Source: an uncultured Oscillospiraceae bacterium | Lineage (GTDB): Bacteria; Bacillota; Clostridia; Oscillospirales; Ruminococcaceae | Direction of reading: 5' to 3' | DNA length: 64,000 bases | Assembly: GCA_934513685.1 (NCBI GenBank) | Contig: CAKSWY010000009.1 | Location: 17,847-81,846 of the forward strand | Shown: positions 6,724-14,690 of the stretch, piece by piece | Position numbering within the stretch: the stretch's first letter is position 1 | How the letters are laid out: every line of letters starts with the position of its first letter | Notes under the pieces: model-generated | Seen by the model: the letters and a program-made list of their open reading frames with translations, nothing else | Databases searched by the model: none | Told to the model about the DNA's origin: nothing | Program-made: the position numbers and the translations under genes

Positions 6724-9081
6724 GTTCGTTTCTCCTTTTGTTTCATTGGGCTTTATCGTCTCCGCAGGGGCTGCGGGGTCGGCAGGAAGATTCACCGGCT
6801 GGTGCTTGCCGGCGTGGTCGCGCCGGGTGCTGCGCAGGTCAAACAGATTCAGGCGCAGGGCGTTGGTTACCACACAGAAGCTGGACAGGCTCATGGCCGC
6901 CGCGCCGAACATGGGGTTCAGGGTCAGGCCGAAGGGGATGAACACACCGGCCGCCAGCGGGATGCCGATGACGTTGTAGATGAACGCCCAGAACAGGTTC
7001 TCGTGGATGTTGCGCAGGGTGGCGCGGCTCAGGCGGATGGCCGCGGGCACGTCCGCCAGGCTGGAGTTCATCAGCACCACGTCGGCGGCGTCAATGGCCA
7101 CGTCCGTACCGGCGCCGATGGCAATGCCGGTGTCGGCGCGGGTCAGGGCCGGAGCGTCGTTGATGCCGTCGCCCACCATGGCCACCTTGCCGCTGGCCTG
7201 CAGGCGGCGGATGACCGCCTCCTTGCCGTCCGGCAGAACGCCCGCGATCACCTCGTCCACACCGGCCTGCTGGCCGATGGCGTCGGCGGTGCGCTGGTTG
7301 TCGCCGGTGAGCATCACCACCCGAATGCCCATGTTCCGCAGTTCGCGGATGGCGCGGGGGCTGTCCTCCTTGATGGTGTCCGCCACCGCGATCACGCCCA
7401 ACAGCCGGCTCTCACTGCCGAAGAACAGCGGGGTTTTGCCCTGAGCGGAGAGGGCCTCGGCCTGGGCCTGCAGTGCGGCGGGCACCGAAACTTTCGTGCC
7501 GATGAAGGCCCCGTTGCCGCCGAAAATCTCCCGGCCCTCCAGTTTGGCGGCCAGGCCGTTGCCGGGCAGGGCCGCAAAGTCGGTCACCGCCGGGGCGGCG
7601 AGCCTGCGCTCCTCGGTGTAGGCCAGCACCGCCTTTGCCAGCGGGTGCTCGCTCCGGCTCTCCAGCGCCGCAGCCAGGGTCAGCAGTTCCGTCTCCTCCA
7701 CGCCCTCGGCGGGCAGAATGTCCGTCACCTTCGGCTCGCCGCTGGTGATGGTGCCGGTCTTATCCAGCGCCACGATCTGAGTGCGGCCGGCCGCTTCCAG
7801 CGAGGCCGCGGTTTTGAACAGGATGCCGTTTTTCGCACCCAGCCCGTTGCCCACCATAATGGCAACGGGGGTTGCCAGCCCCAGCGCGCAGGGGCAGCTG
7901 ATGACCAGCACCGAAATGCCGCGGGCCAGGGCATAGCCCAGCTCCCGGCCCAGCAGCAGCCAGACGATGGTGGTGATCCCCGCAATGGTGATGACCGCCG
8001 GGACAAAGAAGCCGGACACGGTGTCGGCAATTTTTGCAATGGGGGCCTTGGTGGCGGCCGCATCGCTGACCATCCGGATGATCTGGGACAGGGTGGTGTC
8101 CTCCCCCACGCGGGTGGCCTCGCACCGCAGGAAGCCGGACTGGTTGGTGGTGGCGGCGCTGACCTTATCGCCCACAGCCTTGTCCACGGGGATGCTCTCG
8201 CCGGTCAGGGCGCTTTCGTTTACGGCGCTGCTGCCCTCCAGCACGGTGCCGTCCACCGGGATGTTCTCGCCCGGGCGCACCACAAAGACGTCGCCCTTCT
8301 GCACCTGCTCAATGGGCACGGTGACTTCGGCTCCGTCCCGCACCAGCGTGGCCGTCTTGGGGGCCAGCTTCATCAGGCTTTTCAGGGCGTCGGTGGTCTT
8401 GCCCTTGGAGCGGGCTTCCAGCATCTTGCCCACCGTGATGAGGGTGAGGATCATGGCGGCAGATTCAAAGTAGAACTCCATCATATAGTGCATGACCAGC
8501 TCGCCGTTGCCGTCCACCTGGGCGCGGGTCATGGCAAACAGGGCGTAGGCGCTCCACACAAAGCTGGCCATGGAGCCAAGAGCTACCAGCGTGTCCATGT
8601 TGGGGGAGCCGTGGATCAGCCCCTTGAAGCCATTGATGAAAAACTTCTGGTTGATGACCATCACAATGCCGGCCAGCAGCAGCTGAACCAGCCCCATGGC
8701 CACATGGTTGCCGTCAAACCAGTGGGGCAGCGGCCAGCCCCACATCATGTGGCCCATGGAAAAGTACATCAGTACCAGCAAAAAGCCCAGCGACGCGATG
8801 AGCCGCCGCTTGAGCTTGGGTGTCTCGTGGTCGGCCAGTGCGTCCAGATCGGCGCTGGTGCTGCTGGCGGCAGCTCCGCCGACCTTTTTGGGGCTGGCGC
8901 CGTACCCGGCCTCCTGCACCGCCTGAATGATGGCCGCGTCCGTGGCGGTGCCCTCCACGCCCATGGAGTTGGTCAGCAGGCTCACCGAGCAGCTGGTAAC
9001 GCCGGGTACTTTTTTAACGGCCTTCTCCACCCGGGCAGAGCAAGCCGCACAGCTCATGCCGGTTACATTGAATTGTTCCAT
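6517..9081 (-). CDS. copA: Copper-exporting P-type ATPase with N- and C-terminal HMA domains
   Basis: An 854-residue P1B-type ATPase that pumps Cu(I) out of the cell. From the N-terminus it has an HMA metal-binding domain (GMSCAAC, residues 8-14), a linker, eight predicted membrane helices with the Cu-transport motif CPC (ISCPCALGLATP), the phosphorylation motif DKTGT, the TGDN and GDGINDAP nucleotide-domain motifs, and, unusually, a second HMA domain at the C-terminus (GMMCAHC). The ATG at 9081 has AGGAGGAACCCCG before it; an upstream ATG at 9111 lacks a site. The C-terminal domain has its own internal Shine-Dalgarno and ATG (separate entry). It is the first gene of the copA-csoR operon, read from 9211-9239. 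Confidence 0.95.
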   Translation of the reverse strand: MEQFNVTGMSCAACSARVEKAVKKVPGVTSCSVSLLTNSMGVEGTATDAAIIQAVQEAGYGASPKKVGGAAASSTSADLDALADHETPKLKRRLIASLGFLLVLMYFSMGHMMWGWPLPHWFDGNHVAMGLVQLLLAGIVMVINQKFFINGFKGLIHGSPNMDTLVALGSMASFVWSAYALFAMTRAQVDGNGELVMHYMMEFYFESAAMILTLITVGKMLEARSKGKTTDALKSLMKLAPKTATLVRDGAEVTVPIEQVQKGDVFVVRPGENIPVDGTVLEGSSAVNESALTGESIPVDKAVGDKVSAATTNQSGFLRCEATRVGEDTTLSQIIRMVSDAAATKAPIAKIADTVSGFFVPAVITIAGITTIVWLLLGRELGYALARGISVLVISCPCALGLATPVAIMVGNGLGAKNGILFKTAASLEAAGRTQIVALDKTGTITSGEPKVTDILPAEGVEETELLTLAAALESRSEHPLAKAVLAYTEERRLAAPAVTDFAALPGNGLAAKLEGREIFGGNGAFIGTKVSVPAALQAQAEALSAQGKTPLFFGSESRLLGVIAVADTIKEDSPRAIRELRNMGIRVVMLTGDNQRTADAIGQQAGVDEVIAGVLPDGKEAVIRRLQASGKVAMVGDGINDAPALTRADTGIAIGAGTDVAIDAADVVLMNSSLADVPAAIRLSRATLRNIHENLFWAFIYNVIGIPLAAGVFIPFGLTLNPMFGAAAMSLSSFCVVTNALRLNLFDLRSTRRDHAGKHQPVNLPADPAAPAETIKPNETKGETNMTVVLKIEGMMCAHCQAHVSKALNDLEGVSAAVDLENGTATVTCPDGTDVETLKKAVTDAGYTVTGVN

Positions 9082-9172
9082 CGGGGTTCCTCCTTGGGTG
9101 CAATGCCGCACGGGGCGGCATCCGGGTTTCTATCTCGGCCTCGGGGCGGCGGATGTGTAAGCCGGGGTTCAC

Positions 9173-9239
9173 ACCCCCACCCCCCTGGGGGTATTTTTGT
9201 GGACGGTTTCAGTATACTTCAGTGTTCCCACCTTGTCAA
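9173..9239 (-). promoter_or_regulatory. copA promoter with CsoR operator
   Basis: On the minus strand TTGACA (9234-9239), 17 bases, TATACT (9211-9216), a near-perfect housekeeping promoter. Just downstream, 9173-9194 reads ATACCCCCAGGGGGGTGGGG, the TACCCC...GGGG(T) pattern of CsoR operators. It covers the start of transcription, so bound CsoR would block initiation. Confidence 0.85.
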
Positions 9240-9674
9240 GCGATTACCCACCGCTTTTCAGGGCGCGATTTTATGGTGATTTGTTTCATTTTTATGGATT
9301 CTCGTCACTCAAATTTTTGAGAATTTTGTACGATTGTTGCAGGTGTTCCCTTCTTTGCAGGGCGCGGCAGGGGGCTTTTCCGCCCGCCGGGTTGCTTTTT
9401 GTCTGGTTTTTCATCGAATACTCGTTTCTTTAACCATAACCGGGCGGTTTTGCTTAACCTGTACGGCGCGCAGATGCTTAAGGGTAAGGGGTGCAAATCT
9501 CATCGCTCTTTAAGGGCCAACTTGCAAATAACGTTAAATCACTATAATAAAAGCCATACCCCTTTTCTCGGCAGGCCAGGCCGCCCCTTCTCTCAACCAA
9601 GGCCCGCCTGCCGAACTCTTTTGGATGTTCCGATTTGATCGGTTTTCTCTTTATGAAAGGCAGCGCCGCAAAAA
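9240..9674. other. Gene-free stretch with a weak rightward promoter candidate
   Basis: No credible gene. The stretch is less GC-rich than its surroundings. At 9522-9548 TTGCAA and TATAAT lie 15 bases apart on the plus strand, about 270 bases before the RecB-like gene. The spacing is short, so this is only a candidate. Confidence 0.35.
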
Positions 9675-9765
9675 AGGCTTCCCCTCGAGGGGAAGCCTAC
9701 TGTCTTGGCAGAACGCGGAATCGCCGCGGTGGATGAGGTGTGGCGCCCGCCTCTGCCACAACTTC
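9675..9765. repeat. Interspersed palindromic element, copy D
   Basis: GGCTTCCCCTCGAGGGGAAGCC core at 9678-9699, then TGGCAGAACGCGG, then GGATGAGGTGTGGCGCCCGCC. The order of modules matches copies A and B. It lies upstream of the RecB-like gene, which also has copy E on its other side. Confidence 0.75.
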
Positions 9766-9814
9766 AGGATGTCCGCACAAGATGTTTCCCCTCATTTCAG
9801 AAAGGAGCCTTCTT

Positions 9815-10594
9815 ATGTATTCTGTCACCGGCCGCATTCATCAGATCAAACAGCCCCGCGGCGGCTACCTGCCCATCGCGCGGTTCCAGGTCCGCACGCT
9901 GGAGGACGCCCACACCCTGGCCCCGAAGGAAAACCTTCACCCCACGGTGGTGGGGCTGGCCGTGGACTATCTCACACGGCTCCAGCTGGGTGCCGCGGCC
10001 GAGGACGTCTTTCAGGTGGCGCTGGAAGGGGCGCGGCGGGCCGAGATTCTCGGGGTCGCCGGTGCCCAGGCCGAGGCCAACGGGCACCTTGCCCGCATTC
10101 ATGGGCTGGATGACGACTCCATCCAAAGCGCCTGCAAACTGGTCACCTTTGACGTCTGGAAGCGCTCCACCTTCAACGCGTTTGCCGCCCGCTCCGCCGA
10201 GGATACCAACCCGGACACCGCCACCCTGAACAACATCCGGGTCATGGTCAACCGGGGGCTGCACTTCTGGCAGGAGTACGGCCCGGTGACCCATTCCGGC
10301 TTCGATTTCCGTCCCTCCGGCTACACCCGGATCGTCAGCTCCGGCGACGGAGACTACCTGACGGAGGACACCCTGTGGGACTTCAAGGTTTCCGCCGCCG
10401 CGCCGAAATCCCGGCACACCCTGCAGCTGCTGATGTACTGGGTGATGGGGCAGCACTCGGGCAATCCGATTTTTGCGGACATTGTGCACGTCGGGTTCTT
10501 TAACCCCCGCCTGAACACCGTGTACACCTACAACATGGCCGATCTGCCGCCCGAAACGCTCCACACGGTGGAGCGGGAGGTCATCGGGTATTGA
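9815..10594 (+). CDS. Uncharacterised protein with a RecB-like PD-(D/E)XK nuclease signature
   Basis: A 259-residue protein (MYSVTGRIHQIKQPRGGYLP...). The ATG at 9815 follows AAAGGAGCCTTCTT. I recall similar unnamed proteins in many Clostridia but no assigned function. Residues 195-235 read SGDGDYLTEDTLWDFKVS, then about a dozen residues, then TLQLLMYW. A conserved Asp, a (D/E)-x-K (DFK) and QxxxY in this spacing form the core of RecB/Cas4-type nucleases. The N-terminal 190 residues are helical and carry ACKLVTFDVW. No helicase or iron-sulfur cysteines are present. It stands alone, on the strand opposite to its neighbours, between two copies of the repeat family. Nuclease activity is inference from the motifs. 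Confidence 0.65.
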   Translation: MYSVTGRIHQIKQPRGGYLPIARFQVRTLEDAHTLAPKENLHPTVVGLAVDYLTRLQLGAAAEDVFQVALEGARRAEILGVAGAQAEANGHLARIHGLDDDSIQSACKLVTFDVWKRSTFNAFAARSAEDTNPDTATLNNIRVMVNRGLHFWQEYGPVTHSGFDFRPSGYTRIVSSGDGDYLTEDTLWDFKVSAAAPKSRHTLQLLMYWVMGQHSGNPIFADIVHVGFFNPRLNTVYTYNMADLPPETLHTVEREVIGY

Positions 10595-10604
10595 GCTTTG
10601 CCGC

Positions 10605-10682
10605 CGCAAAAAAAGCCTTCCCCTCGAGGGGAAGGCGTTGCGCTCCTGCGCTGATGCGGCTTTGCCGCGCATCCGTCAGGCG
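10605..10682. repeat. Interspersed palindromic element, copy E
   Basis: GCCTTCCCCTCGAGGGGAAGGC core at 10616-10637, then a hairpin GCGGC-TTT-GCCGC and CATCCGTCAGGCGCC. The arm carries its own stem sequence, unlike those of the other copies. It lies directly after the RecB-like gene. Confidence 0.75.
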
Positions 10683-10730
10683 CCCAACAATATTCCGCGT
10701 TCTACGTACAGCATATTTTTTCTCCTTTCG

Positions 10731-10780
10731 CAAAAAGGCCGCTGCGGCCGGAAGTTCTTCCGGGCCACAGCGGCCTTTTT
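10731..10780. terminator. Bidirectional terminator downstream of ricT
   Basis: AAAAAGGCCGCTG and CAGCGGCCTTTTT enclose an inner CCGGAAG/CTTCCGG hairpin. It lies between the RecB-like gene (+) and ricT (-). Confidence 0.9.
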
Positions 10781-10792
10781 GTTTGATTCGGT

Positions 10793-11695
10793 TTACTCTT
10801 CCCCGCTCTTGTCCTCGGCGGGGGCGGCAGGGGCGGGCTGCTCTGCCGGGGCGGCGGCGGGCTTGGGGCCTTTGCGGCCCTTTTTGCCGCCGTACAGGTA
10901 CTGGCACTCGTCCCGGTGATAGAACTTCGGGGCCAGACTGCTGCCCTCGGCCCGCACCTTCAGAATGCCCGAGATGGGGTTGGCCTCCAGCACGGTGCCC
11001 TCGCCGTCCGGGGTGCGCACCACGCTGCCTGCCTGGGGGGTCAGGCTGTTCAGATACTCGTAGCTCTTCTGCTCGTAGGCCAGGCAGCACATCAGGCGGC
11101 CGCAGGCACCGGAGATCTTGGCCGGGTTCAGGCTCAGGCCCTGCTCCTTGGCCATCTTGATGGACACGGGCTGGAAGTCCTTCAAGAAGCGGCTGCAGCA
11201 GAACACCTGCCCGCAGATGCCGATGCCGCCCAGCATTTTGCTCTCGTCCCGCACGCCGATCTGGCGCAGCTCAATGCGGGTGTGGAACACCCCCGCCAGG
11301 TCCTTCACCAGCTCGCGGAAGTCAATGCGGCCGTCGGCGATGAAGTAGAACAGGATCTTGCTCCGGTCCAGGGTGTACTCCACATCCACCAGCTTCATTT
11401 CCAGCTTGTGGCGGGCAATGCGCTCTTCGCAGATCTTGAAGGCGCGCTTTTCGTCCTCCCGGTTCTGGCGCATCCGGCGCACATCCACCGCGTCAGCCAT
11501 GCGGGTGACGCTTTTCAGCTGCTTCACCACCTGGCTGTCGGGCACCTCCCGCACGCCCTGCACCACCTCGGCGCACTCGGTGCCGCGGGCGGTCTCCACG
11601 ATCACGTGGTCGCCGGTTTTGATGTCCATACCGGCGGGGTCAAAATAATAGGTCTTGCCGCTCTGTTTAAAGCGGACCGTGATGACTTTTTTCAT
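10793..11695 (-). CDS. ricT: PSP1 domain protein RicT (YaaT)
   Basis: A 300-residue PSP1-domain protein, the homologue of B. subtilis YaaT/RicT. There it forms the RicAFT (Y) complex, which carries Fe-S clusters and directs RNase Y to mature certain messages. Characteristic cysteine groups are seen: CGQVFCC and CGRLMCC. The ATG at 11695 has AAAGGA upstream. The usual length is about 275; here a Pro/Ala/Lys tail of 30 residues is added. The order darA-holB-ricT is as in B. subtilis, without yaaR. No ricA or ricF is visible in this window. Confidence 0.92.
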   Translation of the reverse strand: MKKVITVRFKQSGKTYYFDPAGMDIKTGDHVIVETARGTECAEVVQGVREVPDSQVVKQLKSVTRMADAVDVRRMRQNREDEKRAFKICEERIARHKLEMKLVDVEYTLDRSKILFYFIADGRIDFRELVKDLAGVFHTRIELRQIGVRDESKMLGGIGICGQVFCCSRFLKDFQPVSIKMAKEQGLSLNPAKISGACGRLMCCLAYEQKSYEYLNSLTPQAGSVVRTPDGEGTVLEANPISGILKVRAEGSSLAPKFYHRDECQYLYGGKKGRKGPKPAAAPAEQPAPAAPAEDKSGEE

Positions 11696-11757
11696 GGAAT
11701 GGTTTTCCTTTCGCCGCGTTTTGCGGCGTGTTTTCGTGGTTGTGGGAACCCGGCGGC

Positions 11758-12666
11758 TCAGCGGTTGGCCCGGGCCAGCCGAATGCCCAGGTTGGTGAGC
11801 ACCAGCTTGGTGTTTGCGTTGCCCTCCAGCGATTTGCGGGCGGCTGCCACCCGATACAGGCAGCGCCCGGCCGCCTTGGCGGGCAGGCCCGCCCGCTCCG
11901 GGTCGGCCAGGGCGGCGGCGCACAGGCTGGCAAACTGGCTCAGCAGCAAAAACGCACCCGGCTTGTCCTTTTCATAGCGGGCCAGCAGCACCAGAATCTC
12001 GTACTCCTGCCCGGCTTTCACCAGCCCGGCCAGCTGGCGGGCTGCGTTGAGGCCGGCCGTCACCTCCGGGTCGTCCACGGCGGCCAGGCAGCGGCCGGGG
12101 CTGCCCTCGTACACCGCCGCCAGGAACTCCGCCTCCCGGCAGGCCGGGCGCTGGGTTTTCAGCCAGACGGCGCACTGGGCCGGGGGCAGCGGGCTGAGGT
12201 CGTAGGCGGCACAGCGGCTGCGGATGGTGGCCAGCACCGCCGCCGGGCTGGAGGCGGTGAGCAGGAACAGCACCCCTTCGGGCGGCTCTTCCAGCACCTT
12301 CAGCAGGGCGTTGGCCGAGGCGCTGTTCAGGTTCTGCGCCCCATACAGCAGCACCACCCGCCCCTGGGCGGACAGCGCCGAATGGAACACCTCTTCCCGC
12401 ACCTGGCGGATGCGCTCAATGCGGATCTGGCCGGAAGCGCCCTCGCCCCGCACCTCCAGGCATTCGGGGGCCTGCCCCGCCAGCACCGCTTCGGCGGCGG
12501 GGCCGCCCTGGGGGTAGAGATAATCGGCCGCCAGGCACCGGGCGGCAAAGCCCGCGCCGCAGCCCTTTTCGCCGCACAAAAGCAGGCTGTGGGCCAGCTT
12601 GCCGCCGGCCAGCGCCGCCTGCAGATGCTGCTTCATGGCCTCATTGCCGGCCAGGCGGTCCAGCAT
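11758..12666 (-). CDS. holB: DNA polymerase III delta' subunit
   Basis: About 302 residues, a clamp-loader subunit that helps open the DnaN ring. It has the AAA+ core with the arginine-finger motif SRC (IRSRCAAYDL) and NSASANALLKVLEEPP typical of delta'. The P-loop is degenerate (GEKGCGAGFAA, without the Lys), as expected for a delta' subunit that does not hydrolyse ATP. The zinc-module cysteines common in this subunit are not seen. The start overlaps the darA stop: TGATG places ATG at 12666, and a GTG three bases earlier (12669) is an alternative. Both imply translational coupling. Confidence 0.9.
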   Translation of the reverse strand: MLDRLAGNEAMKQHLQAALAGGKLAHSLLLCGEKGCGAGFAARCLAADYLYPQGGPAAEAVLAGQAPECLEVRGEGASGQIRIERIRQVREEVFHSALSAQGRVVLLYGAQNLNSASANALLKVLEEPPEGVLFLLTASSPAAVLATIRSRCAAYDLSPLPPAQCAVWLKTQRPACREAEFLAAVYEGSPGRCLAAVDDPEVTAGLNAARQLAGLVKAGQEYEILVLLARYEKDKPGAFLLLSQFASLCAAALADPERAGLPAKAAGRCLYRVAAARKSLEGNANTKLVLTNLGIRLARANR

Positions 12667-12989
12667 CACAGCTTTTCAAACCGCTCCACGTTGGTAACAA
12701 ACACGGTGGCCCCGCCAACCGTGACCTCCATGGGATACGCAGTCTCCACGGCAATGCCGTAGCCGACGTTGTTGGGCACCACCTCGGTGCGCTGGCGGCA
12801 ATGGTCGGCAATCACGCCGATGCAGGCATCCACCTTTTCATCCTCCAGACCGATGAGCAGGGTCACGTTGCCCGCCATCAAAAAGCCGCCGGTGGTGGAC
12901 AGGCGGGTGATGGAAAAGCCCTCTTTGATCAGGGCGCGGGTCACCGACTTTGCGTCCTCTTTGTTCACGATGGCCGTGATCATTTTCAT
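12666..12989 (-). CDS. darA: Cyclic di-AMP receptor DarA (PstA, YaaQ)
   Basis: A 107-residue PII-like protein of the DUF970 family that binds cyclic di-AMP. MKMITAIVNKEDAKSV, TTGGFLMAGNVTLLIG and the C-terminal ATVFVTNVERFEKL match the family closely. The ATG at 12989 follows GGGAGGCATTTCTC; a longer frame upstream is GC-rich leader. It heads the darA-holB-ricT operon read from the promoter at 13111-13139. The roughly 120-base leader holds a small hairpin, GGCTGC-AAAA-GCAGCC, at 13012-13027. Confidence 0.93.
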   Translation of the reverse strand: MKMITAIVNKEDAKSVTRALIKEGFSITRLSTTGGFLMAGNVTLLIGLEDEKVDACIGVIADHCRQRTEVVPNNVGYGIAVETAYPMEVTVGGATVFVTNVERFEKL

Positions 12990-13110
12990 GAGAAATGCCT
13001 CCCTTGGGGCGGGCTGCAAAAGCAGCCGAAATGCGGGCAGCGCCGGGGGGTGCTTTGCCGAAACGGCGCACGGCGCCCCCTCTTTAGAATATGCGGCGAT
13101 GCTCCAATTT

Positions 13111-13139
13111 ATTGTATCACAGCCGGCAGCCCGGGGCAA
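13111..13139 (-). promoter_or_regulatory. Promoter of darA-holB-ricT
   Basis: On the minus strand TTGCCC, 17 bases, TACAAT, with TGA just before the -10 (extended -10). Confidence 0.7.
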
Positions 13140-13255
13140 GCCGGGAACCCCCGCCTGCCTGGGCGAAATCGACAAAACCGCGCCCCTTCCGCCGGTTTTT
13201 CGGCGAATGAGACGCGGCTTGCGTTTTTTCGGGTCGTTTGGAAAAGCGCCCGGGG

Positions 13256-13990
13256 TTATTTCCACTGGTTCTTCCACTGGTTGCGGCGCTGGCGGGCCTT
13301 GTAATTGTTCCACAGCACCGGCACGGCAAACAGCCAGAAGCCCAACAGCCCCAGCAGCAGCGACACCAGCAGCATCGCCCCGGCCACCAGCACCCCCAGG
13401 CCGAACAGCCGGGAGAAGGACAGCACCGTGCGGCCCACGCTGATCACATCCCGGCCCATGAGCAGGGCCTCCAGAATGCCCAGGTACTTTGCGGGCAGCG
13501 GAATCACGAACATGAACAGCAGCGGCGCCTCCGGGTAAACGCAGGCGAAGGCGAACACAAAGGCGCTCTGAAACGCCGACATGGCGATCATGCCGTACAG
13601 CTGGGAGAGCACCGAGGCCCCGGGCAGCAGCAGGCAGGCCAGAATGCAGCCCAGCATACCCGCCAGCGTGAACACCGTCATCTTAAATTGGCCCCAGGCG
13701 TTTTCCAGCGCTTTGCCTGCAAAGTACAAAAAATAGATCTGCAGCAGCGTCAGCACCAGCGAGATCGAGCTGCCCACCGTGCCCTGCGGAATGAACACAA
13801 AGGTGATCAGCCGCCAGATCTGGCCATGCAGAATGGCCGCGCGGTCCAGCATCAGATAGTTGCCGATGTCTGACCGGAACAGCAGAAGGATCACCAGCAC
13901 CGCCACCTGGCCGCCCGCCAGAATGGCCGGCAGATTGGGAATGCTGTACCGGTAATACTTTCGTTCCAGTTTCTCCAGCCAGTCGCCCAT
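13256..13990 (-). CDS. Rhomboid-like membrane protein, probably not a protease
   Basis: A 244-residue integral membrane protein with about six hydrophobic segments. WRLITFVFIP, YFLYFAGKALENAWG and FTLAGMLGCILA are the landmarks of the rhomboid fold. The catalytic GxSG motif is not found: the matching segment reads GMIAMSAFQSAF, and no clear partner His is in the last helix. So it is likely a pseudoprotease that binds or shields membrane proteins. The C-terminus is basic (KARQRRNQWKNQWK). The start lacks a strong ribosome site but is the only fit to the family. The gene sits just upstream of the c-di-AMP receptor operon. Confidence 0.75.
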   Translation of the reverse strand: MGDWLEKLERKYYRYSIPNLPAILAGGQVAVLVILLLFRSDIGNYLMLDRAAILHGQIWRLITFVFIPQGTVGSSISLVLTLLQIYFLYFAGKALENAWGQFKMTVFTLAGMLGCILACLLLPGASVLSQLYGMIAMSAFQSAFVFAFACVYPEAPLLFMFVIPLPAKYLGILEALLMGRDVISVGRTVLSFSRLFGLGVLVAGAMLLVSLLLGLLGFWLFAVPVLWNNYKARQRRNQWKNQWK

Positions 13991-14087
13991 AACGTTCCTC
14001 CATCCCGGCCGGAAAGCCCCCGCCGGGTCTTATGTGTTTTTGTTGTTTTCGGCGGGCAGGTTCAGGTCTGCACCGCCGGATGAGGAT

Positions 14088-14116
14088 ATTATAGCAGATT
14101 TTCCGGCCTGCATCAA
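14088..14116 (-). promoter_or_regulatory. Promoter of the rhomboid-like gene
   Basis: On the minus strand TTGATG, 17 bases, TATAAT, with TGC before the -10 (extended -10). Confidence 0.75.
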
Positions 14117-14137
14117 CAAAGCGTTGAACTGCCCGGA

Positions 14138-14171
14138 CTTTCCACACTTTCCACACCGAGCCTGTGGAAAA
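14138..14171. other. Cluster of three DnaA-box-like 9-mers
   Basis: CTTTCCACA occurs twice (14138-14146, 14147-14155) and TTTTCCACA once in inverse orientation (14163-14171). They differ by one or two bases from TTATCCACA. They lie just upstream of the rhomboid-like promoter, 18 kb from the origin. DnaA binding is inference. Confidence 0.35.
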
Positions 14172-14364
14172 TTCAGGAGTTTTACGCCGGTTTTTCCACT
14201 CTTTCAACCGAGTTTTCAACATGCCGCCCGGATTTGAGTTATACAAGTTGGAAATTTTATGTCCAAACTGTGGCCAACGGCTCGAATTCTGCGGGGCTGT
14301 CCATGGAAATTTGCCGCATTTTGCGGGGGCGGATGTGGCTTTTTTCTGGCACTGCAGAAACGCA

Positions 14365-14570
14365 ACGCCTTCCCCTTGATGGGAAGGTGCCGAACGCAGT
14401 GAGGCGGATGAGGTGGGACGCACATCACTGCTTCAATCTTGCCGCAGTGCAAAGAACCGCAGGAAAACACAAAGGCAAAACGCTTTCGCTGCCATAACCC
14501 CGCTGCACGCTAAAGATGCCACCTCATCAGTCGGCTTTCGCCGACAGCTTCCCCTCGAGGGGAAGCCTAA
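14365..14570. repeat. Interspersed palindromic element, composite copy F
   Basis: Two arms face each other. The left has GCCTTCCCCTTGATGGGAAGG, a degenerate stem and GCGGATGAGGTGGGACG. The right has GATGCCACCTCATCAGTC, hairpin GTCGGC-TTTC-GCCGAC, and CTTCCCCTCGAGGGGAAG. About 100 bases lie between them. The right stem differs from copy C at both paired positions, keeping the pairing. Confidence 0.8.
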
Positions 14571-14602
14571 CCCCGCGGCCAAAAGCACCCCCGCCGCATC
14601 AA

Positions 14603-14651
14603 AAAAGCCGGCGCGCTTCCCTCGATCCAACAAGAAGCGCGCCGGCTGATT
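14603..14651 (-). terminator. Terminator of the ABC exporter operon
   Basis: AGCCGGCGCGCTTC and GAAGCGCGCCGGCT pair. On the minus strand a run of six T follows. Confidence 0.9.
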
Positions 14652-14690
14652 TACACAGCTTGGTTCTTTTGATGATCCTATGCGTAAACT

